Notes: generated from the letters alone by a model not told the origin. Shown: positions 25,138 through 38,813, counted from the first letter of the stretch. The stretch: 64,000 nt of DNA from Rutstroemia sp. NJR-2017a BVV2 (GCA_002946415.1 NJPS01000008.1:1-64000), one strand, 5' to 3'. A program made the numbers and translations.

Positions 25138-26260
25138 AGCGACAATGTCAAACCTATATTTCTAGGTGGAGGGGATGATGAGGGGTCCTTGAAAAGGTTG
25201 TGAAAGTTAAAGGTGGCATAAGTCAAGTTCCACCGAACTAACCTTCGAACTAGCGTAGCTCCCAAATTTAGAGCACTGTACAGTACGAAGTAGTACTTCA
25301 CTTCTTCGCACACTCAAAGATCTTTCTTTACCCTATCAAAAGTCATGCCATTCACATATTCGAGAATATCTTATTGTTGTTCATGGCCGCAAATCTCCCA
25401 ATCTGTCTCGAGTCGACTCACGCACAATTATGATGCAAAAGCCAAACGTATCTTGACTATCTCGGTCGCTAATTTTAATTGTGGTTTACGAATCTGTGGT
25501 TCATGAATGAGGTATACAAGCTCGATCTCACTGTGTGATACCTCATCGACTTGTTTCTTTGTTGTCAATACCCAGATTTGCACTTCTACGAACTTAGTCG
25601 TCAATTGAGACGCGTGAGATGAATGCTGGGGATGCAAAAAGGAACCAATCACCAACGAAGTCTCGTTGGTGAGGAAAGCACTACCATTCGGAAACTCTAC
25701 CTCTACGATGCGAGATCATGTTCTGGGCGAAGCCGCAACCAGACTGAAATGCTGTAAGTTAGCACAGGACAGAAAAGTACGCGATGTGTGAGAAACTTGT
25801 GAGGAGTTTTCTTTGAGGCACGGATGCTATTCTGATATTAACATTAAGCCTATTGTATCAACTCGGCTTTTTCGATCTATGATATATGCCAGATGAATGT
25901 TGGTGCATGTGTCAACAGATGCTGTCCTTGCAATCCGACCACGGTCAATCTAGTATAAGCTACAGATTCATTCTCTACGTAACCAATTCCGATTAGCAAG
26001 CTAAGACGATAGATAGGTGAGCTTCATAGAAGGGTTTGAGGAGACACCTTTCTCTGCATGCACTCCCTTCTATGATTGGGTGGACAAAGCACCATCGTTT
26101 CCTTATTACCTCGAAGTACCACGATGCGTTGTTCCCCACGATTCCAGAGGTTCGCAGCCCCAAGTGCTATGTGGCCAACCACGATTTTGTATTCTGTGGT
26201 GGGCATCTTCTTAGTCCAGGTGCTGCTGCAGCACGAGCCTTTCTGTCGGAATCTAGTCGG

Positions 26261-27001
26261 CTATACACCATAAAATGTTGCTCCATGCACAAGAACTTGG
26301 TAGAAGAGACTTAGAAACAGGCACACGCGGCGATCTTCACAGCTTGCATAGACGCCGCACTCCACGGCTAAGCACCTTCCAAGTTCTGCCTCACTATTAA
26401 ACTTACCACAGCCGCTGGGGGTGGGACGCGCAGACCTGGAGGATTCACAGCTACTGCTGATAGACAAATCGGCCCACTGTGGGACAGCATATCGCTGCTG
26501 AACACAACAGCTCGAATTCTTGTTATTCCAACCCACGACTGCCATCCAAGTATACTTACAGCCATTTGAACGACTGAACTTCTCATACCCCGAATATACT
26601 GCCGCTGATGAAGCCTTCGTCGGAGCAATGCCTCTTCGGTAGCCAAGCTTGACTGCTGCTAAGGGGGCGAATATGTGTAAGTCGGTCGATTTGCTAGATC
26701 CAACGATGATACGAGCGAGAAGAATACTCGGAGCAAGGAGCGCTAACCTTTCTTCGTTTAAAGCCGAGTTTGATATCGATGGGTTGAGAAGGAACATCCC
26801 GCCAGTAGGCCCAGTTGCAGGAAACACCCGTTTCAGATGTTCTACTTGACCACGGAAGAAAACATTAGAAAGATCATGATCGCTCGGCGAGATGGTCTGC
26901 ACCGGAGGAAGCTCCGATTTGATCACATGGCAGTTCCAATTCGTGAGTCTGTCATTGGTTCTTAACTTGAGTAGGTGACTAAACAGAGTATCATTAACCA
27001 T
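26261..27001 (-). CDS. Hypothetical ORF, 246 codons, no recognised family
   Basis: An ATG-initiated frame long enough to be unlikely by chance in this composition. The product is Ser- and Cys-rich in its second half (paired Cys near residues 155 and 172, several more to the end) and contains GPTGGMFLLNPSIS near residue 65. There is no signal peptide at this start. An in-frame TAG lies 13 codons upstream... a preceding exon with an acceptor there cannot be excluded. It could be a lineage-specific gene, a relic, or chance. Confidence 0.28.
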   Translation of the reverse strand: MVNDTLFSHLLKLRTNDRLTNWNCHVIKSELPPVQTISPSDHDLSNVFFRGQVEHLKRVFPATGPTGGMFLLNPSISNSALNEERLALLAPSILLARIIVGSSKSTDLHIFAPLAAVKLGYRRGIAPTKASSAAVYSGYEKFSRSNGCKYTWMAVVGWNNKNSSCCVQQRYAVPQWADLSISSSCESSRSARPTPSGCGKFNSEAELGRCLAVECGVYASCEDRRVCLFLSLFYQVLVHGATFYGV

Positions 27002-30000
27002 AGGCTCAAATACGCACTACACTACTCTCATGCTATCAAATCAAGTTCGGAGGGGTGACTTCATTGGCCAGCTTTTACCTCGTGCCGGAGAATGGATCGA
27101 CACGATTGCATATGTCTCTACCGGCACATGGGGCTCTCACAACTGGGATAAAGGAAAATATCCTGTTCCTAGCCGGGACAATCGGAGAGTTTCGAGATGT
27201 CCCGGGGGAGGTCGGGATAGCGATCCGACCCGTAACAGCCTGCAGTGAGCAGTCCTTTTTCCGGCCCTTTTTGTAACATGTCGGCATTTCATGCATAGCA
27301 TCTTAGAGTGGGATCGGGACACGTGTTTATTAAGGGTATTACGCATTGCATTTCGCACCGGACTGCGGCACGAATCTTGTCAATTTCTCAGTTGATCGTC
27401 CGAGAATACGACGGTAAGCACTTTCATATAAATCGCTAATACACGGACTTCAGCCTAGTTTTCGACAAAGTACATACATATCTTCAGCATTTCAGACATT
27501 AGTATGGAGAACGTGCAGAGTCTCGCAGCGGTAGAATATTGATCCAAGGCCTCATTGTGCTAAATGCTTGTCACGATTTTGAGCTTTTCCGCTGCATGGC
27601 TACGGTGGGTCTTGATAAGATGAATCGAGAACTAACACCGATAGCTTCCTCTCACCTGTTTGGACAGCACATGGAGCGAAGTACAGAAGACTATCGACGG
27701 CCAAGGCACATAAGTACAAATATCAGCAAGGATGCTCAAGAATCTAGACTTTCCCATCCTCCAGGAGATCTATGTCATCGAGGAAAGCCCTTAACCCACT
27801 ACTTGTTTCCTTCCGAATATTCGGCAGAATGAAGCGACTCGGCGAGGAAATTGTGGCCGAGAACGGGCAATCCGGCGAAAATATACTTCAATTCTAGTAA
27901 ATTTAGGAGATTTATTCGGGAGCTAATGCCTATCACAACAAAGCCGTCTGCCCCATGTGATTGGGGCCCATGTTTTCCAAAAGCTGGTAGAAGTGTGATG
28001 AGGAGTTTTGTCTCGCCTATCAATGTCCAAGAGTACCGGTCTATTTACTCACTTCTGTCTAGCTTGCTGTTCCACAATACCCTGCCGTTTTCTTAACGGT
28101 CCGAGAAGAAGTATCTTCTCAACACAAACCCTGAGTCACTCGTGATAGCCGAGGCTTCAATGCACTACGATACAACGTTAAAGTCCCAGGTATTGTACAT
28201 GGTCTTGGATGTAGCTCTACTTCATGCGGACATTAACCTCATTGCAGACAGCGAACGTCACCTTCCCCAATACCCCACAATTTCAAACCCCATTACGAAG
28301 GAAATAAAGTATTCGGCCCCTCTACGATCGCCAAATGGGTCAAGCAAAATCACCACTTCACTGTATATTGTCCACATTTTGAATACCCCGCTACCACTAT
28401 TGCTTTCTGCGAGTTGCCCTTGTTGCCTCTTTGGGTAGTGTAGTAACTGAATAGAAATGTGAATCTCGAGAGGAAGGACATACCCAAGCCCCAAATGCAG
28501 GTCCCTCCGATCAGAGTTATGTTCTCCCGCCTTCACGTGCTCCATTCTTGCCGTCACACCCTTCCTACTGATATATCATAATTCCCATTCGTATTTGTAC
28601 CAACATCATCTCGTATTACTCCGTCTCCCCGAGCTTCTCCAATCAGCATTATGCTGCGGTTTCGTCATATTGAACCCAAAGCTCAAAGCTTCTAGGCCAT
28701 AGACGAAACATACATGTGAATATGATATTTAATTCTCATCATCTATCCTTCCTGTAATTAGCTCTGGAAACAGCTAACATCACCCAAATTATCGTCGTTG
28801 CCATATTTCATCCATGGAACAGCTCATTTCTTCATACGAGCAAGAAACATACCTACCATTGTATGGACAGTATCTCGAAATAGCCTGAAGCACGTTTGTT
28901 CGCACATTCCCACTCCGACTCCACTTGCCAAAGGCCAGTCCAGTTTGACAGTCCTCCAGACCATTCCATCACCTCACGTTGCCTCACATCACCACATACG
29001 AGATGAGATCATGTCAAGCGATCAAGCCAAAACTTCACGACTCGGCCGCCACAGCCTACCAACCAGCAAAGGAAACCCACACGCTCACACGCTCACACGC
29101 TCACTCGCCTGCACCTCCGCCGTTGAGTTCGGTCCCGGGTCGGATAAAAACCTCAGCAGCCCAAAGCCGCACGCGCGCGAAACCAAGAGGGTGAGCGAGT
29201 GAGAAACTGACTAAAAGCTCTCCCGAATACCATTGGAAGACCCCACCCACCCCACCCACCCCTTTAGATGCCGAGTGCGACTCTCCTTCCTTTCGGCTTG
29301 TCATATATGTATGTAATTGCATCGCATACCATTACCTGCCTGTCTATGTACATGGCGCAATATTTGCCGATAGGTCGGAGCAGCAGCTCATGCTTCTGCT
29401 TTCTGACTTTTCCTCGCTTCGTTCTGCTTGCTCTTTCGTAGGTGTGGTACTTAGTCGTGTACTGCCGTGTTTTGCTTGAAGCTTTGGTGGAGTCTACGTT
29501 GAGGCGTTTGCGAATGAAGATACCGTATCGGCCGGTAACGGTGGGCTTTTTCGGCCCACTCATCTCTGACTACTAATCCCGTGGGCGAAAAGAATGAACG
29601 AGTAGTTTTCCGCCTTTCGTTCCACTACGTATGCAAATTTGGCGAGAAAAGCCTTGGAATATCTTCGAGAGACGGATAATGTAAAAAGAATAGCCTTTCT
29701 GCATTTTCTTCATCCTTTCCGATATTCGCAAAATACCTCCGGAGTACCTGCCTACCTCCAGTGCGACTTCCGTATTCACTGCGTACTACTCATTCATTCC
29801 AATACCCCCTCTTCACCCCACCAACCACCACCCATCACCATCAGCTCCCTCCCCCAGCTAGCTACCAACCAAGCTACTTCCGTCCACCCCCTAACCAACT
29901 TAGCTACCCCCTCCAAACTCCCCCTCCCTTGCACTCGCATCCCGCATATGCATCTGCGTCTGTCAAACCGGCACTAAACTACACCACCTCCCTCATGCAT

Positions 30001-30085
30001 TATCATATATCACCACATCCATACCCCATTTCCCTGGCAGCAGCTGCATCTGCATTACCGAAACGCATATTTATCTAGCCATCTA

Positions 30086-30131
30086 TCAGTCAGTCGCTCA
30101 GTCAGTCGCTCAGTCAGTCAGTCAGTCAGTC
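30086..30131. repeat. CAGT tetranucleotide repeat with CGCT interruptions
   Basis: About eleven CAGT-phase units, interrupted twice by CGCT, in non-coding DNA. Confidence 0.9.
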
Positions 30132-31356
30132 TTTTCCACTGTAGCATTCCCTCTGCTTCTCTGCTCCCTCGGAGAAAGCTCCACTCCACCCCACTCATTG
30201 CTTGCTTGCTTGCCTGAAGATATTTCCTGTTCTCCAACCGCACCGTGGAGTGCGTGGACATTTTTCTCCCCTCCTTGGATATGCATACATACACACATAC
30301 AGGGAAGTGCACTCACTTAGCTCGGTATTGCCGAATAAAGCACTTGCTGTATGCTATGTACACATCGACATACATCCATACAGAACATACATACGGTACC
30401 AAAGTTCTCCCACACACACAGATAGAGAGATAGACGGAGAGAACGAACGAAAGAGAGTGAGCGAGAGTAGCACGATACCGGCCAGACCTCGACCGAAGTA
30501 CATGAGTAGCATTGCATTACTACCTCGATGTATGCATTTCCATTTCCGGAGAAATGCAGTTTTAGATAGAGTGTGGAGTCAGGTAAAGTAGAGATGCTTT
30601 GAGGACATTCTGTTCTGTTCTGTACTGCTGGCTGGCTGTTGCTGCATCTTCATATATTTTGCTTCTCGTCGAAACGTAAGATCATAAGCTACCGCTACCG
30701 CATAACGCCGTCCTCCCTCGCCTTATCTCGTCTCGTCCTCGTCTCCAAACTTGCCGCCTGTGTCTACCAGTATAACCGCCAATGACATATTGCCATTCCA
30801 CTTCACCTAGTAAAAGTGACGTTTTTAAACTGCAGGGACTTTCTAATTTCTGTTCCCAGAAGCAATATCACAAGGGGGAGGCATATTTAGAATAAATTGT
30901 TGAATATTATTCATTCTATGTCCACTCAACGAAACCGATCTTTCTCATGATCTTGGAAATCCACACCCCTTTTTATCATCCTTCTCTTTCTCTCCACTCA
31001 ATTTAGACAATTAATACTTTCTAATCTATAGCATTCAGTCCTGGAAGACCGCGCGCGCAAGTTTCTCTTCTCTCTTCCATCCACATCTCCTGCTCCCCTA
31101 GCCTTCCCTTCCCATGCATAACCATTATATCCTTTCCCCATATTGACGCGATATGAGCGCTGCCTGTATCGAGGTCCCATCCATAATCCAAGAAAAATTA
31201 AACGAAAAACCAAGGAAAAATGACCAAGTGAAGACCCAAGTAGAAATTCCATCCAAAGAAATGCCAATTTCGAGTTTTTTTTTGGTAGGAAAATTTTGGG
31301 GGAACACAAGGGCTTTTTTTTCTGCATCTTCCCCCATCCACCATCGAAACCAATTT

Positions 31357-31389
31357 ATCCATCCATCCATCCATCCCATCCCATCCCAT
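31357..31389. repeat. CATC / CATCC microsatellite
   Basis: ATCC tetramers pass into ATCCC pentamers in the 3' flank of the GT2 gene. Confidence 0.9.
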
Positions 31390-31982
31390 TCATCCTATTT
31401 CATTCCATTTCATCCTGGTAAAAAACGCGCAGGCCACGAGCAAATGAAACCAGAAAGAACACAAGAACTAAAACCGAAACAGAAAAGAAAACGAGTTCTT
31501 GGGGGTACAGGTTACATTAGGACCCTAGAAAGGTAGGAAACCCCGCCATTTCTTTCAGAACAAAAATCAATCTGCAAGCGCAGGAATGACCTGCAATGAC
31601 CAGAGAAACCCCTGAAACGAAATATAAAAGAGAAGCAGACCCCAAAGGAAACGCCAATACCCGGACTCAGCAGGGTGGAAAACGCCCGATAGATGCAGGT
31701 ATATCTAATACCAAGAGAATCATTACCAGCTAATGATACTCGCATATTTTTCCCTCTCATCCGCATAACCCAATTTCCCGGAAGCTCCCTATGGTAAATT
31801 TTCATGTGCGCGCTCTGATAATAAAAAGACAAACTGGTGAAGAATATGAAACACATTTCAAATGTAAATAATGGCCTAAATGTAAAAAGAATGCAACCGA
31901 CCCCAAGGACATAATGCTGCACTAGCTGGCCATGGGGTGATCGGTGATCTTTTTCTAACTGTGCTTCATCCATCAATCAAAA

Positions 31983-33812
31983 TCAAGAAGAATCGTCTGA
32001 GGAATGGCAAGAGAAATCATCATGGGAATCGTTGGCATCATAGGAGAAGTCGGTGGCAGCGTCGAGATTACTCTCGTCATATGCACTGTCGACGTCGCAG
32101 TAATCAGGAGGGTAGTGGGGATCGATCGGCAGTTTTTCCGAAATGCTATCGCACGCACTGTCGACGTCGGAGTCATCAGGAGGGTAGTAGAGATCGATCG
32201 GCGGCTTTTCCGAAGTGCTTTCGCACATCTCGGAAGGCTCGACCGCGACTGCAACTTCGTCTTTATAGCGGATGAGTCCCGGGTAGTCTACGGGTGGATT
32301 TGTAGTGCTTTCGCTGCGACGAGCTCGAGGACTCATACGATGGCTATCATTGGCGTCTCCATCTGCACGGCTGCCCCATGATGTCTGTGTAATGTCCGTT
32401 AGCTAAGCTGACAGGAGAGGTTATTTGGGTAAGGTGCGGGGTCTGAGGTAGCTTACCATCCGAAGCGTCAGCAATGCATAAAGCTTTATCCACCCATGGA
32501 AATACCCGAAAAGAATCGATACTGGAAGGAAGCCAATATCTTTAGGTTCTCGCATGAATAAGCCTATTAATTTCACGACCTTGGAAATGAACATGAAGAC
32601 CAATTGTGCAATGATTGCTGTCATCTGGTGATCTGGGGACATTGATGCAGTTGCCTTGAAGGACAAGAAGATGATGAGAGGATCGAAGACGAAGGACAGG
32701 GAAGTGAAAGTGGCGATATGCAAGGCATAAACACACCAAGGTTGTTGACTATACCGATCAGCAAAAGCTCACTCGTGACCAACATTTTACTTTAGAACTT
32801 ACCGCCAGACATGTCTCTCCGTAACCAAACTGGTATAGTTACTTCTCCAGTTACTACGAGCCCACCTCGAGCATTGGTAGAGATATTTGATATTGTTCTC
32901 GAGAGTCGTCTCGATCTCGCACTCTCGGTTGTATTGGATCCAAGTGGACCACTGGTTTGTGACAAGCCATCTCGTCACAAAGTTGTCATCATCGGCATTC
33001 AGTTGGTATTGCCCCCACCTCTCGGTTTTAAAGCCATCGAGGAATAAAGGACTTTGTAGAATCTCGGACCTGAATGCGCAGGTTCGCCCAGACATGCAGG
33101 ATGTTCCACCGTCAATGCCGTGAGTTGCCGAGATTTCAAAGTTGCGTCTCTCAATGTAAGCTGCGCCAAGCCAATTGAATGCACGCTCAGCAAATGTGCC
33201 ATTTCGTACCCGTTGAACACGCTGACACGGTCCAACCGCACCTATTCTTGCATTTTCGAAAGGAGCGAGGAGCCAGGGGAGAATCGTCTTTGGCCACGTG
33301 ACGTCGTCGTCTGCCATGACTATAATGCGAGTCTTCACTTTGGGAATGACTTCGCATACTTGAATGCGTTTGTTCGCAATCGGTGCGTAAAAAACTCTAA
33401 TGTTTGGTGCTTCGAGTGATTTGGTGAAGTATAGAAGCTTTTGGTACTTGTCGGCCGTAGTTACGAGGATCAACTCGTGTGGTTGGCAAGTAAGGATACT
33501 TTGTAAGGAGTCTTTCAACTCTTCGAAGTTGTTGTGAATGGTAGGGATGATCACTGTAACATCTTTCGATGTGAATGATGGGTTTGCCGGTATAGGTACT
33601 GATTTGTAGACCCAATGACTGATTGTGTTGACGATAAAGCGAACATAGCGATGGAGCCTACGGGTTCACAATGAATCAGTCTTTTGCACCATTTTCGAGG
33701 TGCACTAAGTAACGGTGCGTAAACGGGACTTCTTAACGAATCAGGTCCAAACTCACCAAAGTATTATGAAGGCCCACTGCCAACAATCCAGATATGATAG
33801 GAAGGTCATCAT
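31983..33812 (-). CDS. Processive family-2 glycosyltransferase (fungal GT2/Cps1-like)
   Basis: Four exons, 33812-33757, 33657-32803, 32748-32457 and 32384-31983, give 1605 nt (534 aa). A hydrophobic N-terminal segment (WQWAFIILWLHRY, completed by splicing) precedes the GT-A domain. That domain starts at VTVIIPTI (about residue 50). Catalytic signatures in order are ADDDVTW (about 132), DGGTSCMSGRT, NADDDNFVTRW, and QCSRWARSNWRSN (about 280), the QxxRW motif of processive synthases. Two or more C-terminal membrane segments follow (FVFDPLIIFLSF and onward), ending at YALLTLRMTSWGSR. This family includes Cryptococcus Cps1 and the GT2 proteins reported to be needed for hyphal growth on solid surfaces in Zymoseptoria and Fusarium; the polymer made here is unknown. 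The last 110 residues are acidic and contain a 24-residue tandem duplication. A longer start at 33983 is possible but adds atypical sequence. Confidence 0.9.
32088..32231 (-). repeat. 72-bp direct tandem duplication inside the GT2 C-terminal exon
   Basis: Two 72-nt units (32088-32159 and 32160-32231), each starting GTCGACGTCG on the plus strand, differ at a minority of positions. In protein they give two 24-residue units of the form SEKxPIDxxYPPDxxDVDSA. Confidence 0.9.
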
Positions 33813-35756
33813 GTCGAGAGTAGACGGCAAAGTTGGAGAACTGGGGAATCTGCCAGTAATGTTCAGGGAAAGGCGAAAACTGAAGAACCAGGTGCTATCA
33901 AGGAATCCAGGTTTGAGATTATGTGGTCGGCGCGGGAATAGATGCGATATGTACGGCGATGAATGAGAGAAAGAGAGGGACAAGTCTCAACCAAAGCTAG
34001 CAAAGCAAGGTCTCTTAAGGTAGAAGCTCTCAAAGTAGTTGTAGTTGCTCTCAAGGTAGAGGTCCAGAAAGAGGCCTAGGAACGTGAAATGACTGCCCCG
34101 TTTTCACTAAAGCAGTGAAGAGTTTTCAGGAGGCCGAAAACACATATGACACGACTTGGGTCTATGAGGCGATACTCTGTTAGAGACGACCTGCAGCGCT
34201 TAGCAAAGTACCGATTTGTCGAGTCCTGGATATATCGTTGACTGCCTAGCAGTATGGAACGCGATATGGAACCTGTGTCGTCCACCAAGGGTAGAATAAG
34301 CGCTGTAGACGCCTTCGTTGTGGTCGTTTTGTGCAGGGGAGGCTGGGACAGGAAGTGGCCGTCGAGGAGGGACCGAAGTTGTTGGTTCCGTTGCCTGTGT
34401 AAGAAAAAATTGCCGCGAATTCAGATAATCGGTTGGTAATCTGGCTCCTTTTCTCTCAATGTGTGATTCTTGAGGAAACAGCGGTTTTCACTGGAATCCG
34501 GCCGTGAAGAAGTCCTCGTAACAAAGATATGGGGGAGTACGGAAAATCGAGGTGGAGGTGAAGTGGGTGAGGTTCCTTTTTCAATTTTCGTTTGCTGCAA
34601 ATCCAAAACCAAAATACAAAAACTTTTCTTATCCCCAAGAGGCCTGCCAAGGGGTATAAATAACAACCAACGAAGGACAAAGACGAAGAGATCACCAAAC
34701 GACAGTCATCCTCGTGTACCTGGGTTTTCAATTGTTATATATACAAAATGGCGAAGGCGAGCAAAGACAGGAGGTTCGGATCCCTTTTGTACATGTACAT
34801 ATGATATGACACACACTACCACGATGGGAGAGAAAGACGATGAGATGTCATACTGCTGCTTTGGAGAGTGGAACCAGAAAACAAAGGGTCTGGATGAGGT
34901 CTATATAAGAACGAACCAACAGGACCAGGACCATGAATATGAGTATGAAAATGAATCGAGCAGGAGCATAACCATATACGGCTGAACCCAAGTAGGTAGA
35001 CCAGGCAGGTTGGTATGGTAGATGAGTAGCGTCGAGATAATTAATATTTTTCTCTCTCATTATCAATTCCTGCATGTCTAATTCTTCCCTCTTTGCTACA
35101 TACAGTAGCAGGTTAGCCGTTAGTAGGAGGAGGAAGACGGGGCCGGACTACCAGGGATCGAAGATGGATGGATAGGTAGTAGTGGTATTGGTAGTGGTTA
35201 AGTGGCAGTGGATCAAAATCTGGAGACAAATAATGGCGCTTCTTTTACGAGGCGAAGTACCATTATTGTACACATGTATCAAAATGGGTTTGGCTCGATT
35301 TCTTTTCACAGTGCCTAGGTAGGTACCGGGTACTACTGGCTATTTTGTTTGGCGACTAGGGGAGGGATTTGTTCGGGTTGTTGTTGGGAAAAGATGGGAT
35401 GGGATGTGATGGAAGGGACGGGATAGGACCGGATGGGATAAGATGGGGTAAGGGAAAAAGGGCGCGCGAGGAAATGAGAAACAGCAAAGAATAACAAGGG
35501 ACCAGACCATATGAAGTCAGGTCAGTTAGCTGTTGTTGAATGAGCCTGTCTACCTTACCTGACCTGTCTGTACAGATCAGTGCGGTTTTTACTCGCTCCT
35601 ACAGTAACGCTTGCCGGGAGCGCCACAAATTTGCGAGGGAAGTGAAAGGGTTGGAAGGGCTAAAATAGATGTGAGTGTTAGTTCTAACCTGATATGTAAC
35701 ATTTCGAAATGATTAAAATGGAGCTCAAGCGCGCAAGTGTGGGTGTATGGATTTCA

Positions 35757-35812
35757 TGGATGTTGTGGACGCTGTGGATGTTGTGGATGCTGTGGATGCT
35801 GTGGGTATGGGA
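35757..35812. repeat. 9-bp TGTGGATGC-type tandem repeat
   Basis: About five imperfect units alternating GTTGTGGA and GCTGTGGA. Confidence 0.85.
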
Positions 35813-38176
35813 AGTTTATGGGTTGGGGTGTATGGAGCATGGACTGTGCTGTGCTGTGTACACCTAGTCAGATACTGAATGGGTTGGGGGTAGGGGTGTT
35901 GTGGATTGGCAGCTTCCACTGTAGGCCACTCGTGGTTGGGCAGTCTAGATGGCAAAGGACATTGAACATATCGACTTTGAACAAGTGTTCCCGCTGAGGC
36001 TATACTCTGGGGGGTTGAGGATTGGCCAAACAGAAGACAGGGTGATTTGATATTCCCGTAGTTACTTGTGCATGTACAACGGAAGAGGAATGATGATGGC
36101 ACGCACATACATACATACGTATGAAGTTTAAAAGGCAAGCACCTTCACAGGCTGAATTGGCAACCAACTAATGTCTAGGTACAGTAGCACCATAGTACCT
36201 TGTAGCTACATATCCAGGACTCGAAATATCGGACTACTTCCTCTACTCCGTCCACCTTATGAGGTACTCTACTACAACGATGGAAATAAAGCTGTTTCTT
36301 TCTTGTCCACTTTCGTGTTATTACTTCTCTTGCCGGCTTGCGACCTTTCCTCTCAACTATGTCCTAGCTGATTTTAATTAGAGCTCTTGATCTTAAGGTA
36401 TACATCTCGCGATATCGCTTCTAGTCTTCTTGAAGTCAAGTGGCCAGATGTACTGTAGGTGCCAAGCCAACCTTGAATAATAATGCCCGCTCATTTGCGC
36501 AATTATGGCTGACTGGGATTGCTTCTTAGCTCCAGTCCTAATTCCAAACAGATACATGGCCCGCTGCAGGCGCCTGCATTTGTGCATTTTCAGGGACGCC
36601 TTCGATGCAACAAAAGCCTTAGCGAAGGTGGTTCTAAAGGTCCTTCCCCAGTTATTCCCACAGAGGACAGGGCAGAGAGCATTGTCCTCAACGTCTAGGA
36701 AGGCGTTTTTATCCTGCTCGTCGAATAATCTCAGTTGTCGGGGTAGGAGCAGCTGCCAAAGGGTGCCTGGCCGTTAACTCAATCTATCAGAGCCATGGAC
36801 CAGGGTGTTGCGGCAAGAGAGACGATGAAGATCATGACGGCCCCGAACCCTTCATTATTGGCAGCTTCAGTATCATTTGCTACCGTAGGATGGCAAAATA
36901 GTCCAGAGAGGGAATTGAGGGGCAATCTGGTGACTACAGAGTCATCATGGATTTGCATTTACACAGCAGTGTACCAGCCAGAATATCAGAATCCCATGAA
37001 TCTCAAACCGGAACATGGGCAATCATACCTCAAGAAGGAACCTTTGAGAGATTAACAGCTATCACGAGCGGGGGATGATCATCTAAGAAAAGCCGGAGTA
37101 ATCGAAAGTTTGAGCATCGAACCACACGCCATAATCCGGGAAGAAAGATATCGTGGCAGACTATAATGTACGTGCTAACCCTTGCTTCCGGCTTCTGATA
37201 CCCCCTTCGTCAAGCATAGCTATCTTCGGAGGTCTCGTTTCTTTCCTCCAGATTTCGGCGGTAATGCTATGCAATGCGGTAGCCGTTTTTGTGCTACCCC
37301 AAACCTTCAACCGCATCACAGCCCGCAAATGGCAATGCGTCCAGTGTGAGTGAGTACCGTAAAGACGCAAGACGGCTCCGAGCACTCCGAACGATCCTTA
37401 CAATGATCCGACAGCTCTTATTTCGGAGGAACAAATTTCCTGAACATGCCTGCCCAGTATTCAACGTCTTTCGCATGCGCGTTGGTTATACGATACCCCA
37501 GTATTACCTCCACAAGATAGTGCCGAAGTCTACTATGCGAAAAACGTACAATGGGATACGAAAAGTCGATAGCCTCGATATAGTAACACGATAGTTCGAT
37601 TCTTTTGCTCACGCTCTTGCCGCCTCGATATTTCTTGATCAGTCGTAATTCCCGAGCCTAGTTTGCAATAGACTTGTGTGCTCGCTGCCCAGTATCGGGA
37701 TCGTAATAGAGCGAAGGAGAAGGCAATTAGAAGGATAAGGAACTGTGCTACGAGATGAGGGATAGGATGACTCGCCTTGCTTTCAGCGAACGTCCATGTT
37801 ACAATAGCATTCTTTTCCAATCGAGTATTATTTGTGGCAGCTATTCCGAGACAAAACTAGACGGCTGAAGAGCGGGGTTTCCTCAAACCACCAGCCTGCC
37901 AGCCTGCCAGCCAAATGGCCGAACGGACCAACTCTCTCTGCTGACTACGAAGTACGAAGTACTTCGTGAGAAACTAAGAATAGTGGACACTATGGTCGAG
38001 GCCGAGTCCGTGGGTTTCTCTTCCCAGTCGTGCCAGTCTCTCCCTCCCAGGATGAAGGCTTGAGCCAAAAGAGTGTGGAGATGGCAAACGAATCGCTAGT
38101 TCTAGCTCCGTCTGACGATAGCGAGGTAATTTTACGATCAAATGATTTGTGGCTTATGACCATTCGTGTTTCCGAT

Positions 38177-38203
38177 GTCTGGCAGGTCTGGCAGGTCTGG
38201 CAG
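38177..38203. repeat. GTCTGGCAG x3
   Basis: Three perfect 9-bp units. Confidence 0.9.
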
Positions 38204-38310
38204 ATTCGTCCTGTCCTGTAGATTCGTAGCAGCTGGCACGGGAGCTCTGGGAGTTCAGCTGATGTACATATTCGTACCGTCCGGGCGTACTCGTAAAACG
38301 GCTGTCTCTC

Positions 38311-38346
38311 GAGTCTGGAGTCTGGAGTCTGGAGTCTGGAGTCTGG
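38311..38346. repeat. GAGTCTG x5
   Basis: Five consecutive 7-bp units, about 110 bases after the GTCTGGCAG repeat and sharing the GTCTGG core. Confidence 0.9.
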
Positions 38347-38785
38347 TGTCTGACTTTACGAACTTACAAAGCATTACATGACAATACGTTACTCACGACG
38401 CCCACGGCAGTTCTGCAACTTGGAGGTCCCTACCTTCAACACCTATTTCGGACAGCAGAATTGACGGGACGGGAAGTATAGACTAGGGAAGTCGTGCATA
38501 CCTTGTCGCGTACTCGAGTAGCGTGCCTAGTGTATATCTCCAACATTTGGCTAAAATTCTTCACTGCTGCCCGTACATGATCGTTACGTCGACCGAGGAT
38601 TAACAGAGATGATTTTTTCATTTTTCACCACCACTACCAACTACGGGTCTATTATCTAACCTATGACAGCACAGTCCACTCACTATGCATAACGGGATGA
38701 TCCGCCTCAATCCTCTGCAATCATGCTGAACCTTTACGTGTTATTCCGCAGAGTGTACGAGGTACATACACATACACGCACGTCC

Positions 38786-38813
38786 AGGTCGAGGTCAAGG
38801 TCAAGGTCAAGGT
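38786..38813. repeat. AGGTCA hexamer repeat, four to five copies
   Basis: AGGTCG followed by three AGGTCA units and a partial unit. Confidence 0.9.

Larger units (their letters stand above)
25138..31982. other. 6.8-kb gene-poor region
   Basis: It lies between the GWT1 start and the 3' end of the GT2 gene. The only frame longer than expected by chance is at 26261-27001. Other frames (for example 28798-29202, 29264-29563) show no recognisable motifs. Simple repeats cluster at 29.0-31.4 kb. I see no transposon, tRNA or rRNA. Confidence 0.55.

Noticed and set aside
29264..29563. Basic 99-codon minus frame that at first suggested a ribosomal protein
   Set aside because: The resemblance is limited to a TGRYG stretch and basic composition; no ribosomal family motif continues.
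30086..30131. CRISPR-like regular repeat
   Set aside because: It is a simple CAGT microsatellite without spacers in a fungal genome.
25138..31982. Degenerate transposon in the gene-poor region
   Set aside because: No reverse transcriptase, transposase or terminal repeat seen, and no strong AT shift as expected from RIP.
34470..34985. 171-codon plus frame
   Set aside because: Length is within chance for the number of frames in this window, and no motif is visible.
37150..37620. Possible tRNA because of GTTCGA-like pieces
   Set aside because: No cloverleaf with matching acceptor stem and A/B boxes could be drawn here or elsewhere in the window by eye.
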